A stretch of DNA of 18,804 nt from Alphaproteobacteria bacterium (GTDB lineage: Bacteria > Pseudomonadota > Alphaproteobacteria > Sphingomonadales > Sphingomonadaceae): the NCBI GenBank assembly GCA_028869975.1, contig JAGWQR010000233.1, positions 1 to 18,804 on the forward strand, given 5' to 3'. The position numbers and the translations under genes are program-made. A model generated the notes under the pieces. The model did not search any database, was not told the origin of the DNA, and saw only the letters and a program-made list of their open reading frames with translations. Every line of letters begins with the position of its first letter. Positions within the stretch are counted from its first letter, which is position 1. Shown in pieces: positions 1 to 7,577 of this stretch.

Positions 1-1
1 G

Positions 2-385
2 GATCTGCGCTCACTGGGTGATGCCGAGCACACCCGCCTCACCCACTGGATCACACGCTACAAAAAATGGCGCGACCATATACATGGGAGCGAAGTGTGG
101 CGCGGCACCGGCGCGGACAGCTTGCGCTGGCTGGCCTTTGGGCAGGCCAGCACCTGGCTGCTGTTCGTCTATCGCCCCGATTATCAACGCCTGCGCCATA
201 TGCCAGATTTGCGCCTGCCGTTTGCGCAAGACGGGGCGCGCTATGCCGTGTCGTTGCTCGAACCGGCGGAGCGGGCACTAGGCAGCTTTGATGGCGGCTG
301 GCTGCACAATCAGGGCTTGCCGATCCCCGAGATGAAAGTCGAAACGGCGCGGGTCTACGGGCTGGTGCGTTCCGCAGTTCAGTGA
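2..385 (+). CDS. Alpha-galactosidase (GH36), C-terminal part, 5' end outside window
   Basis: This reading frame is open at the left edge of the window and supplies the last 127 residues of a protein. GH36 alpha-galactosidases remove terminal alpha-1,6-galactose from sugars such as melibiose and raffinose. The visible part matches the end of that family: a helix with the pattern ITRYKKWRDHIHGSEVWR (the family's 'YKxxRxxxH.G' helix after the barrel), followed by a beta-rich C-terminal domain with RLPFAQDGARYAV and a closing GLPIPEMKVETARVYGL. The catalytic aspartates lie upstream and cannot be seen, so activity is inferred from the tail only. The gene points towards a TonB receptor and a GH32 enzyme, which suits an alpha-galactosyl-sucrose locus. 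Another GH36/GH31-like glycosidase is possible but less likely. Confidence 0.8.
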   Translation, partial: DLRSLGDAEHTRLTHWITRYKKWRDHIHGSEVWRGTGADSLRWLAFGQASTWLLFVYRPDYQRLRHMPDLRLPFAQDGARYAVSLLEPAERALGSFDGGWLHNQGLPIPEMKVETARVYGLVRSAVQ

Positions 386-430
386 GAGTGTGACAATAAT
401 GTAACAGTTGCAAGCAAATTTAATCGACAC

Positions 431-444
431 AGCAAACGTTTGCT
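431..444. promoter_or_regulatory. LacI-family operator 1 (AGCAAACGTTTGCT)
   Basis: A perfect 14-bp palindrome, AGCAAACGTTTGCT, with the central CpG and CAAACGTTTG core typical of LacI/GalR-family operators. It lies about 100 bp upstream of the TonB receptor start. A second copy of the same 10-bp core is centred 23 bp downstream. The obvious regulator is the LacI-family protein encoded at the far end of the locus on the other strand. Binding is inferred from site form and gene context. Confidence 0.72.
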
Positions 445-451
445 TTTTTTT
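431..451 (+). terminator. Candidate Rho-independent terminator of the alpha-galactosidase gene, overlapping operator 1
   Basis: The same palindrome is followed without a gap by a run of eight T (444-451). In RNA it can fold as a 5-bp stem AGCAA/TTGCT with an ACGT loop and a U tract, lying 46 bases after the alpha-galactosidase stop. The stem is short and only moderately GC-rich, so it is probably a weak terminator. The sequence appears to serve as both DNA operator and RNA terminator. Confidence 0.45.
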
Positions 452-454
452 ATT

Positions 455-466
455 GCAAACGTTTGT
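455..466. promoter_or_regulatory. LacI-family operator 2 (GCAAACGTTTGT) and receptor promoter region
   Basis: The core CAAACGTTTG (456-465) repeats operator 1 exactly. The centre-to-centre distance is 23 bp, roughly two helical turns, so two dimers could bind close together on the same side. TTGCAA (453-458) overlaps this operator and could be a -35 element, with CATAGA (476-481) as a poor -10 after 17 bp. The -10 match is only 3 of 6, so the promoter position is uncertain. A repressor here would block RNA polymerase. Confidence 0.68.
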
Positions 467-539
467 GTAAAGTGACATAGAAACCAACGAGCACGCGTCG
501 CAGCGTGGCGCACTATGATGATAATCCAGAGAGGACATT

Positions 540-3062
540 ATGCAGAAATCATTACTCAACGCCTATGTATCCGTAGCCGCCATCAGTGTGGGGCTCGTCT
601 TCGTTGCACCTGCTTCTGCACAAAATGCGGCTCCGGCACCGGCGCCAGCATCTGCAGCACCGGCTGCGCAGGATGATACACTGAACACCATCGTGGTCAC
701 TGCATCGGTTGGTGATCGTACCAAGCTCAATACATCCGCGTCGATCACGTCGGTCAATGCAACGCAAATTCAGGATTTCAACCCGACCAGTACGGCTGAG
801 CTTTATCGACTCATTCCTGGTATCCAGGTCGCGGGCACGCAGGGCGACGGTGGTAATTCCAACATAGGTGTGCGCGGTCTGCGCACCCCCACCGGCGGAT
901 CGCCGTTTGTACAGGTGCAGGAAGATGGTCTGCCCACAGTTTTGTTCGGTGACATTCAGTTCGGCAACAACGACTACTGGACCCACCCGATGCCCACGGA
1001 TGAGCGCATTGAAAGCGTGATCGGCGGTACCGCATCAACCCTGGCTTCGCAGGCCATCGGTGCGGTTATCAACCATATCAGCTATACGGGTCGCAACGAT
1101 GGTGGCTTTGTCGAACTCGAAAAGGGTGTAAATTATGACTACACCAAAGTCAATTTCCGTCTGGGCAGCAGTATCAATGATTCCACCTATTTCAATGTGG
1201 GTGGCTATTTTGATGTCGGCCATGGCATCGAACATGCGGCGTATAATGTCAGCAACTCCTATGCCTTCAAGGGTAATATCACCAAGGAGTTTGCCGATAA
1301 CCGTGGTTATATCCGCCTGCTCTTCAAAGTCGCTGATACCCAGGAGCCCAGCTATAACGGCTGCGTAAGTTCCGCGACTCTCTCGGGCACCAATGTGAGC
1401 GGAATCGGGCCGTCTAGCGTGTGCGATGCACGCAATCAGGCACCGGGTTACTCGGCGCTCAATTCGGGGACGTTATTCTCGGATGTGGCGGGCAACCTCG
1501 CGCGCCAGCCGTTGAACGGCATTCTCACCAAAGAAAAATGGGCGCAGATGCAACTCCATTATGACTTCGGTGGTGGTCTGACGCTTGATGATAATGCCCG
1601 GATCGCCCGGATGAGCGGCGCGTTTGATGTTCAGTTCTATGGGGCGGGATTGGCCTCGGGTGCTGTCGGCGCAGGTCAATCGCTGATTTATGCCGACGGG
1701 CCGAATGCCGGTCAGGTATTTACCGGAACCTATGTCAGCAACAGTGCTTCCGTTCACACCAATATGAACCATATGGATCATAACGCCAACGACCTGGCTC
1801 TGTTCTACAAGGGAGACACAAGTGGCGTAAAATATGGTCTCAAGCTCGGGTATCTTTACTATTCGCAGCGGATTGCCGAAGACTGGCATTCGAACAGCTC
1901 GATCAACGAGGCGACAGGTATCAACCCCGCCGAGCTTGATCTGGTGAGCGGGCTCAACGGCACGGGCAATCTGCTCAGTGCCTATGGTCAGACAGGCTTC
2001 AACGCCGGATGGAACCAGCAATTTGATGCGACCTTCACCGATAATGCGCCTTATGGCGACCTCAGCCTCGACATCGGTAATCTGAACCTTGATGCCAGCA
2101 TCCGCGAGGAGCTGTTCCAAGGTTCCGGTTGGGCGCAAGGCAGCACTGGTAATGCGATTGGCAATGCTTCGGTTGTGCAGACCGATCCCCGCACGGGCAA
2201 AACGGTCACAACCTCACTTCCGCTGCTTGGCTATGATGGCCCGGTCAATGCGATCAATTTCAGCGAGAACGCGACCAACTGGTCGGTCGGTGCGTTGTAT
2301 AAGGTGATGCCGTCCTTCTCGGTCTATGCCCGCGCATCGCACGGTACGCGCTTCAATGCTGATCGCTTGACGAACAATTCGCCATCTTATTTCAATGCGG
2401 ATGGCACTTTGAGCGCGGCGGGTCTGGCTAACTCGGCCTTCCCGGTCACGCAATATGAGCTTGGCCTCAAGAACAGCGGCGGTCTGGCCGGTGGTCACTA
2501 TACCGTGCAATTTACAGGTTTCTATTCGAAGTATACGATTTCTTCGGCGGAAATTAATCCCGTGGTGTGCACGCAGCTTCTGGGTCATACGGCGACAACG
2601 TGTACGGTTGCAGGGAGCTACAAGGACAAGGGCCTCGAGCTTTTCACGACCTATCGCAACCATGGCATCAATCTTGTGCTTAGCGCGACCTATGATGACT
2701 CAAAGGTTGCGGCCAATCCCACGGTTCCGTTTACCAAATCGGCCAATATTCCGGACCTGACCTATTCAGGCCTTTTGAGCTACGACATCATGCATAAAGG
2801 TGAAATCGGCATAAGCATTGATGGCCAGTCGAGCACATTGGGCGGCGATGGCAACACTTATGCGGGCTCGGCGGTGTTTGGTGCCTTCTTCAGGGTTAAC
2901 CCAGTGAAGAATATTCAATTTGGACTTGAAGTGTATAACCTGTTCAATTCTTACGCAACGCAGGGTCCTGCGGGCTTTGTCGGCGGCAGCGGCAATACGC
3001 TGGTCAATGCTGGCGTAGCACAGGGTCGCGCGGTGAAGGGGACAGTCCAGTTCAATTTCTAA
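540..3062 (+). CDS. TonB-dependent outer-membrane receptor
   Basis: This is an 840-residue outer-membrane active transporter, powered by TonB-ExbB-ExbD. Residues 1-28 form a signal peptide ending in PASAQ. A low-complexity Ala/Pro linker follows, then a TonB-box-like segment (DTLNTIVVTA, about 46-55), a plug domain (about 60-180, with LIPGIQV and GVRGLRTP), and a long beta-barrel rich in Tyr, Asn and Gly. It ends in a terminal Phe (VKGTVQFNF), as expected for barrel insertion. The ATG has a good GAGG ribosome site 5 bases upstream. Position between an alpha-galactosidase and a GH32 beta-fructosidase, downstream of paired LacI operators, suggests it imports an oligosaccharide such as raffinose or sucrose. 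The family assignment is secure; the substrate is inferred. Confidence 0.95.
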   Translation: MQKSLLNAYVSVAAISVGLVFVAPASAQNAAPAPAPASAAPAAQDDTLNTIVVTASVGDRTKLNTSASITSVNATQIQDFNPTSTAELYRLIPGIQVAGTQGDGGNSNIGVRGLRTPTGGSPFVQVQEDGLPTVLFGDIQFGNNDYWTHPMPTDERIESVIGGTASTLASQAIGAVINHISYTGRNDGGFVELEKGVNYDYTKVNFRLGSSINDSTYFNVGGYFDVGHGIEHAAYNVSNSYAFKGNITKEFADNRGYIRLLFKVADTQEPSYNGCVSSATLSGTNVSGIGPSSVCDARNQAPGYSALNSGTLFSDVAGNLARQPLNGILTKEKWAQMQLHYDFGGGLTLDDNARIARMSGAFDVQFYGAGLASGAVGAGQSLIYADGPNAGQVFTGTYVSNSASVHTNMNHMDHNANDLALFYKGDTSGVKYGLKLGYLYYSQRIAEDWHSNSSINEATGINPAELDLVSGLNGTGNLLSAYGQTGFNAGWNQQFDATFTDNAPYGDLSLDIGNLNLDASIREELFQGSGWAQGSTGNAIGNASVVQTDPRTGKTVTTSLPLLGYDGPVNAINFSENATNWSVGALYKVMPSFSVYARASHGTRFNADRLTNNSPSYFNADGTLSAAGLANSAFPVTQYELGLKNSGGLAGGHYTVQFTGFYSKYTISSAEINPVVCTQLLGHTATTCTVAGSYKDKGLELFTTYRNHGINLVLSATYDDSKVAANPTVPFTKSANIPDLTYSGLLSYDIMHKGEIGISIDGQSSTLGGDGNTYAGSAVFGAFFRVNPVKNIQFGLEVYNLFNSYATQGPAGFVGGSGNTLVNAGVAQGRAVKGTVQFNF

Positions 3063-3074
3063 ACCTATTACGCA

Positions 3075-3104
3075 CCCTGGTGCATTTCTTCCCAAGCACC
3101 GGGG
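3075..3104 (+). terminator. First hairpin after the receptor gene (RNA stabiliser or weak attenuator)
   Basis: CCCTGGTGC (3075-3083) pairs with GCACCGGGG (3096-3104) in a 9-bp stem with one G-U pair and a 12-base loop, starting 12 bases after the receptor stop. There is no U tract, so it is more likely to protect the receptor mRNA 3' end than to terminate. Confidence 0.45.
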
Positions 3105-3113
3105 ATAGACTAT

Positions 3114-3157
3114 GGGCGGGCACGGTTGCATGACTGCCGTTCCCGCCCCTTTTGTTT
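3114..3157 (+). terminator. Rho-independent terminator after the TonB receptor gene
   Basis: GGGCGGGCACGG (3114-3125) pairs with CCGTTCCCGCCC (3137-3148): 11 of 12 positions match around an 11-base loop. The stem is followed by TTTTGTTT (3150-3157). This is a strong canonical terminator between the receptor and the halogenase gene. Because the next gene starts only about 30 bases later with no clear separate promoter, it probably acts as a partial terminator that lowers expression of the enzymes relative to the receptor. Confidence 0.82.
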
Positions 3158-3189
3158 CCGATTAGAGCAGTCTAGATGCGGTGTTTGTC

Positions 3190-4704
3190 ATGACAACAAG
3201 TGAAAATCCACGGGCAATTCGCAATCTCGTCATCGTGGGGGGTGGCACTGCGGGGTGGATGACGGCAGCCATGCTGAGCGAACAGCTCAGGCGGGACTGC
3301 GAGATAACCCTGGTTGAATCGGATGACATAGGCACCATCGGTGTGGGTGAGGCGACCATACCAACAATCAGGACATTTAACGCCGCGCTCGGGCTCAACG
3401 AGAATGACTTTGTGCGCGCGACGCAGGGGTCGTTCAAACTCGGCATCCAGTTTGTTAACTGGGGCAAGTTAGGCCATCGCTATTTCCACCCGTTCGGCAG
3501 CTTTGCCAAGCCGTTTGATACGGTGTCGCTGCATCATTACTGGCTGGAGGCGTATCATGCGGGGCAGGCCAGCGCGCTCGATGACTATTGCATGGCTTGG
3601 GGCGCCGCCAATGCGGGCAAGTTCGCGCAGCCTTCGCCCGATCCGCGCAGCATCCTTTCCACCTTTGACTATGCCTATCATTTCGATGCCGGGCTGTATG
3701 CACGCTATCTGCGCCGCTATGCCGAAAAGCGCGGCGTCAAACGGATCGAGGGCAAGATCGCCAGCGTCCAGCAGCAAGGTGAAACCGGCTTTGTGACCGG
3801 CGTCACGCTTGAAGATGGCCGCGCCATCGAGGGCGAATTCTTCATCGATTGCTCGGGCTTTCGCGGGCTGCTGATCGAAGGCGCGCTTGCAACCGGTTAT
3901 GATGACTGGACGCACTGGCTGCCGTGCGACCGTGCACTGGCTGTGCCCAGTGCGAACGAAGGCGCGCCGCACCCTTATACCCGCTCGACCGCGCACGCGG
4001 CGGGCTGGCAATGGCGCATTCCGCTCCAGCACCGCACCGGCAATGGCTATGTCTATTGCTCGCAGCATATCAGCGATGAGGCGGCGGCGGAAACGCTGCT
4101 CGGCCATCTGGAGGGCAAGGCCTTGGCCGATCCGCGCCCGTTGCGCTTCACCACCGGGCGGCGCAAGCTCAACTGGAACAAGAATGTGGTCGCGGTCGGC
4201 CTGTCCAGTGGCTTTCTCGAACCACTCGAATCAACCAGCATCCACCTCATCCAGGCAAATATCTCCAAGCTGCTCGGCCTGTTCCCGACGCGCGACTTTG
4301 ATCCGCTGACGATTGACGAATTCAATCGCATCTCGAAAAATGAGACCGAGCGCATCCGCGATTTCATCATCCTGCACTACAAGCTGACCGAGCGGGATGA
4401 CAGCCCGCTGTGGCGCTATTGCCGCGACATGACGGTGCCCGACACGCTCGCGGCCAAGATCGAACATTTCAAACGCGCCGGAAGGCTGGTGGCGTATGAG
4501 ATGGATCTGTTCGGCCCGGCGTCCTGGCTCGCGGTGCAAATCGGCCAGCTCAACCTGCCCGAAAACGCCGATCCGCTGCTCGCCCACCGCAACATCAACG
4601 GCGCGGAATGGCTGGACAAAATCAAGGCGGCGATTGCGCATGAAGCCAGGCGACTGCCCGCGCATCAGGCCTATATCGACCAGCATTGCAAGGCGGCTGT
4701 GTAA
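3190..4704 (+). CDS. Flavin-dependent tryptophan-halogenase-family protein
   Basis: Family members use FADH2, O2 and halide to chlorinate or brominate indole-type rings. Numbering here is from a GTG at 3181; I place the start at the ATG at 3190 (MTTSENPRAIRN), though neither start has a clear ribosome site. The FAD motif GGGTAG is at 20-25. The halogenase signature WxWxIP is present (GWQWRIPL). A lysine in the context SFKLGIQFVNW (K86) lines up with the catalytic lysine of PrnA. The segment FLEPLESTSIHL carries the conserved glutamate. All the key residues of an active halogenase are therefore visible. The gene abuts the GH32 gene with no intergenic base. Such genes often sit beside TonB receptors in sphingomonads, Caulobacter and Xanthomonas, and their natural substrates are mostly unknown. 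A role on free tryptophan is not implied by context. Confidence 0.88.
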   Translation: MTTSENPRAIRNLVIVGGGTAGWMTAAMLSEQLRRDCEITLVESDDIGTIGVGEATIPTIRTFNAALGLNENDFVRATQGSFKLGIQFVNWGKLGHRYFHPFGSFAKPFDTVSLHHYWLEAYHAGQASALDDYCMAWGAANAGKFAQPSPDPRSILSTFDYAYHFDAGLYARYLRRYAEKRGVKRIEGKIASVQQQGETGFVTGVTLEDGRAIEGEFFIDCSGFRGLLIEGALATGYDDWTHWLPCDRALAVPSANEGAPHPYTRSTAHAAGWQWRIPLQHRTGNGYVYCSQHISDEAAAETLLGHLEGKALADPRPLRFTTGRRKLNWNKNVVAVGLSSGFLEPLESTSIHLIQANISKLLGLFPTRDFDPLTIDEFNRISKNETERIRDFIILHYKLTERDDSPLWRYCRDMTVPDTLAAKIEHFKRAGRLVAYEMDLFGPASWLAVQIGQLNLPENADPLLAHRNINGAEWLDKIKAAIAHEARRLPAHQAYIDQHCKAAV

Positions 4705-6165
4705 ATGGCAACGATTGCGCCCTCCACACAGCCCGCGCCCGCCGACGACTGCAATCGATTTCGGCCCACGCTCCATTTCACGCCCAAGAGCAACTGGATC
4801 AACGATCCCAATGGCCTCGTCTATTTCGCTGGCGAGTGGCACCTCTTCTTCCAGTATAACCCGTTCGGCACGCGCTGGGGGCATATGCACTGGGGCCATG
4901 CGGTCAGCACGGATCTGATCCACTGGGAGGAACTGCCGATCGCGATTGCCGAAGAAAATGACCATATGATCTTCTCGGGCAGTTGTGTGGTGGACTGGTT
5001 CAACACATCGGGGCTGGGCGATGGCACAAATCCGCCGCTGATCGCGCTCTATACCGATCACACCGAGCCGAGGGCGGATGCGCCGCAGCACCAGACACAA
5101 TGCCTCGCATACAGCCATGACAAGGGGCGTAACTGGACCAAATACGGAGGCAATCCGTTGCTTGATGAGGGACGCGAGCATTTTCGCGATCCCAAAGTCT
5201 TTTGGCACGCGCCGAGTGCGCGCTGGATCATGTTGCTGGTGCGGTCGGCGGAAAATTTCGCCTGCATTTACCAGTCATCAAACCTGATCGACTGGGATTA
5301 TTCAAGCAAATTCGGTCCGGCGGGCGCGGATGGACATTTGTGGGAGTGCCCCGACTTGTTTGAGCTGCCCATCGATGGCAGCGATGAAACCCGATGGGTG
5401 CTCAAGGTCGATCTGTTCACGGTTGGCGGGGAAAAACGCTCGGCGTGCCTGCTGTATTTCGGGCAGTTTGACGGGAAGACATTTTTGCCTGACCTGGATG
5501 CGGAGGGGCAGCCGCGCTGGCACTATGCTGATGCGGGCAGCGATTTTTATGCGGCAATCAGTTGGTCCGATATTCCACCCGATGATGGTCGTCGCATCTG
5601 GATCGGCTGGATGAACTGTCATCATTATGCTCCCGAAACGCCAACAGGCGCCTGGCGTGGCGCGATGACCCTGCCGCGTGCGCTTGGCTTGCGACGAATC
5701 GGAGATCGGCTACGGCTGATCCAGCAGCCGGTGCGCGAGGCAGAAGCGAAAATGACGCCTGTCACTGCGCTGTGCCCCGTTAATGTGGGAGCGCAACGCA
5801 TTGATCTGCGCTGCAAGCAACCTCAAGATGGATCAGTGGACATAGATTTGCACTGGCCGCAAGGCTATCGGCTTGGCTTCGGCTATAATGCAGCGGAAAA
5901 TGCATATTATATCAAGCGCTCTGCGTCAGGCTCCCTCATTGGACACGAATCCTTTCAGGAATATTTTCGAGCTGAACGTTTTGTTGACGGATCGCCGCTT
6001 ACTTTGAGCGCTATTATAGACAGTTGCACGTTAGAGCTTTTCTGCGATGATGGCGCGCAGGTGTTCAGCCACCTGTTTTTCCCGCCACTAGGCACGCCTG
6101 AACTCACGATCCATGCGCCCGACGACATGGAATTGAAACTGTCCCGGTGCGCGTGTAAGATATAA
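4705..6165 (+). CDS. GH32 beta-fructosidase (invertase / levanase family)
   Basis: GH32 enzymes hydrolyse beta-fructofuranosides such as sucrose, raffinose and fructans with retention. The 486-residue protein shows the three catalytic motifs in order: WINDPNG with nucleophile D34, FRDP with the transition-state stabiliser D162, and WECPD with the acid/base E214. The five-bladed propeller should span about 20-330, followed by the usual C-terminal beta-sandwich. There is no signal peptide, so it is predicted cytoplasmic. The ATG immediately follows the TAA of the halogenase gene, with AAGGCGG 8 bases upstream as a ribosome site inside that gene; the two are surely co-transcribed. Together with the alpha-galactosidase it would fully break down raffinose. 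Exact specificity (sucrose, sucrose-6-phosphate, levan or inulin) cannot be read from the sequence. Confidence 0.93.
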   Translation: MATIAPSTQPAPADDCNRFRPTLHFTPKSNWINDPNGLVYFAGEWHLFFQYNPFGTRWGHMHWGHAVSTDLIHWEELPIAIAEENDHMIFSGSCVVDWFNTSGLGDGTNPPLIALYTDHTEPRADAPQHQTQCLAYSHDKGRNWTKYGGNPLLDEGREHFRDPKVFWHAPSARWIMLLVRSAENFACIYQSSNLIDWDYSSKFGPAGADGHLWECPDLFELPIDGSDETRWVLKVDLFTVGGEKRSACLLYFGQFDGKTFLPDLDAEGQPRWHYADAGSDFYAAISWSDIPPDDGRRIWIGWMNCHHYAPETPTGAWRGAMTLPRALGLRRIGDRLRLIQQPVREAEAKMTPVTALCPVNVGAQRIDLRCKQPQDGSVDIDLHWPQGYRLGFGYNAAENAYYIKRSASGSLIGHESFQEYFRAERFVDGSPLTLSAIIDSCTLELFCDDGAQVFSHLFFPPLGTPELTIHAPDDMELKLSRCACKI

Positions 6166-6168
6166 GTC

Positions 6169-7572
6169 ATGGCCGAAAACCGGAAGGCGGATGCAGCTCA
6201 AGAAGATGTTCCCCTGTCCTCGTTGCTGGAGCAGGCCCAGGCGTATGGGAGCACGCAGCACCTGATTGAGGCGGATGAGTTGCTAGCGCGGGCGCTACGG
6301 CAATGCCCCGATGACTTCAATATAGCACTGCTCCATGCGCAGAACCGCTATGTTCTTGGCTATCCAGTGGCGGCGCTTTTCGAGCGGATATGCGCGCAGC
6401 ACCCGGGATCAACAGAAGCCGCGCGGCTTTATGCGCAGGCGATGATCTCGGAAGGTGAAGGGGAGGGGGCGGAAGCGCTTCTGGTGAACCGGCTCACCGA
6501 CCAGCCGGATTGGCTTGACGGCCATAAGCTGTTGGCGCAACTGCGCTGGACGCGCGGTGATCAGCTGACATTCGATACCGGGTATGCCGCTGCTTGTGCG
6601 CGGATGCGCGCCCACGCCGCGCTATGGTTCGCCTGGTATGGTACGGCGATGCTGGCGAAAAACTGGGCGCGGGCGCTTGAGATACTCGATCGTGCAGAGA
6701 GGCATATTGCGGGAAATGCCACACTGGCAGTTGCGCGTGCGATTGCACTAGTCGAGGCGGGGGATGCGGGTGCGGATGCCGCATTGCGTCACACAGAGGC
6801 GGTTAACAACGACATGCTCGCGCTGGCACGGGTGCGCCATGCGCTGCGCCGGCATGATCTCGTGCGGGCAGAGGCAGCGGCGCTTCCTGTATTACGCGGC
6901 CGCACACCAGGGCTGATCTGGCCCTATCTCTCTCTTGTATGGCGCTTGCGCGGTGATCGTCGCGCAGCATGGCTCGATCAGCCAGAATACTTCATCCGCG
7001 CCTTCGATGTCGGCCTGAGCGCGACAGAGCTAGCCGATCTCGCCACGACGTTGCGCACGCTCCATACCGCTTCCGCCCCCTATATCGAGCAATCGGTGCG
7101 CGGCGGAACCCAGACAGACCGCTCGGTTTTGCTGCGTCATGAGCCGATCCTGCAACACACCCGTGCGGCGCTGATGGACGCAGTGCGATCCTATATCGAC
7201 GGATTGCCCATGCCCGAACCTGCACATCCGTTGCTTGGCAGGCCGCGCGGGCAACTGCGCATTGAGGGAAGCTGGTCGGTACGGCTGACGCGACAAGGGT
7301 ATAATGTCGCGCACACGCACCCGATGGGGTGGCTCAGCTCGGCCTTCTATGTGGCCGTGCCGCCTGTGGACACGTTGGGTCCGGCCCCGGCGGGGTGGAT
7401 CAGCTTTGGTGAACCACCTCCCGAACTGGGCGTGGATTTAGCGCCCTATCAGCAAATCGCGCCCGAAGTCGGCAGGTTGGTGCTGTTCCCCTCAACGATG
7501 TGGCACCGCACCGTTCCGTTCGAGGATGGCGAACGCCTGGTGATCGCGTTTGACGTGCAATCGGTGAGCTGA
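6169..7572 (+). CDS. TPR-repeat protein with C-terminal 2OG-Fe(II) oxygenase-like domain
   Basis: The 467-residue protein has an alanine-rich, helical N-terminal two-thirds (about 15-280) with TPR-like helix pairs such as AEALLVNRLTDQPDWLDGHKLLAQLRW and WARALEILDRAERHI. Its C-terminus (about 355-467) resembles the putative 2OG-Fe(II) oxygenase family: H382-T-H384-P in NVAHTHPMGWLSSAFYV as the probable first metal ligands, H446 in FPSTMWHRTVPF as the distal ligand, and R456 in ERLVIAF as the likely 2-oxoglutarate carboxylate binder. It follows the GH32 gene by 3 bases without a strong ribosome site, so translational coupling is likely. The combination suggests hydroxylation of a protein or peptide recognised by the TPR part, but the substrate is unknown. 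It converges with the LacI gene, with 5 bases between the stop codons. Confidence 0.8.
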   Translation: MAENRKADAAQEDVPLSSLLEQAQAYGSTQHLIEADELLARALRQCPDDFNIALLHAQNRYVLGYPVAALFERICAQHPGSTEAARLYAQAMISEGEGEGAEALLVNRLTDQPDWLDGHKLLAQLRWTRGDQLTFDTGYAAACARMRAHAALWFAWYGTAMLAKNWARALEILDRAERHIAGNATLAVARAIALVEAGDAGADAALRHTEAVNNDMLALARVRHALRRHDLVRAEAAALPVLRGRTPGLIWPYLSLVWRLRGDRRAAWLDQPEYFIRAFDVGLSATELADLATTLRTLHTASAPYIEQSVRGGTQTDRSVLLRHEPILQHTRAALMDAVRSYIDGLPMPEPAHPLLGRPRGQLRIEGSWSVRLTRQGYNVAHTHPMGWLSSAFYVAVPPVDTLGPAPAGWISFGEPPPELGVDLAPYQQIAPEVGRLVLFPSTMWHRTVPFEDGERLVIAFDVQSVS

Positions 7573-7577
7573 GCGTG

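Noticed and set aside
1473..2138. 221-residue open frame on the - strand
   Set aside because: Antisense to the TonB receptor barrel; no domain or ribosome site recognised.
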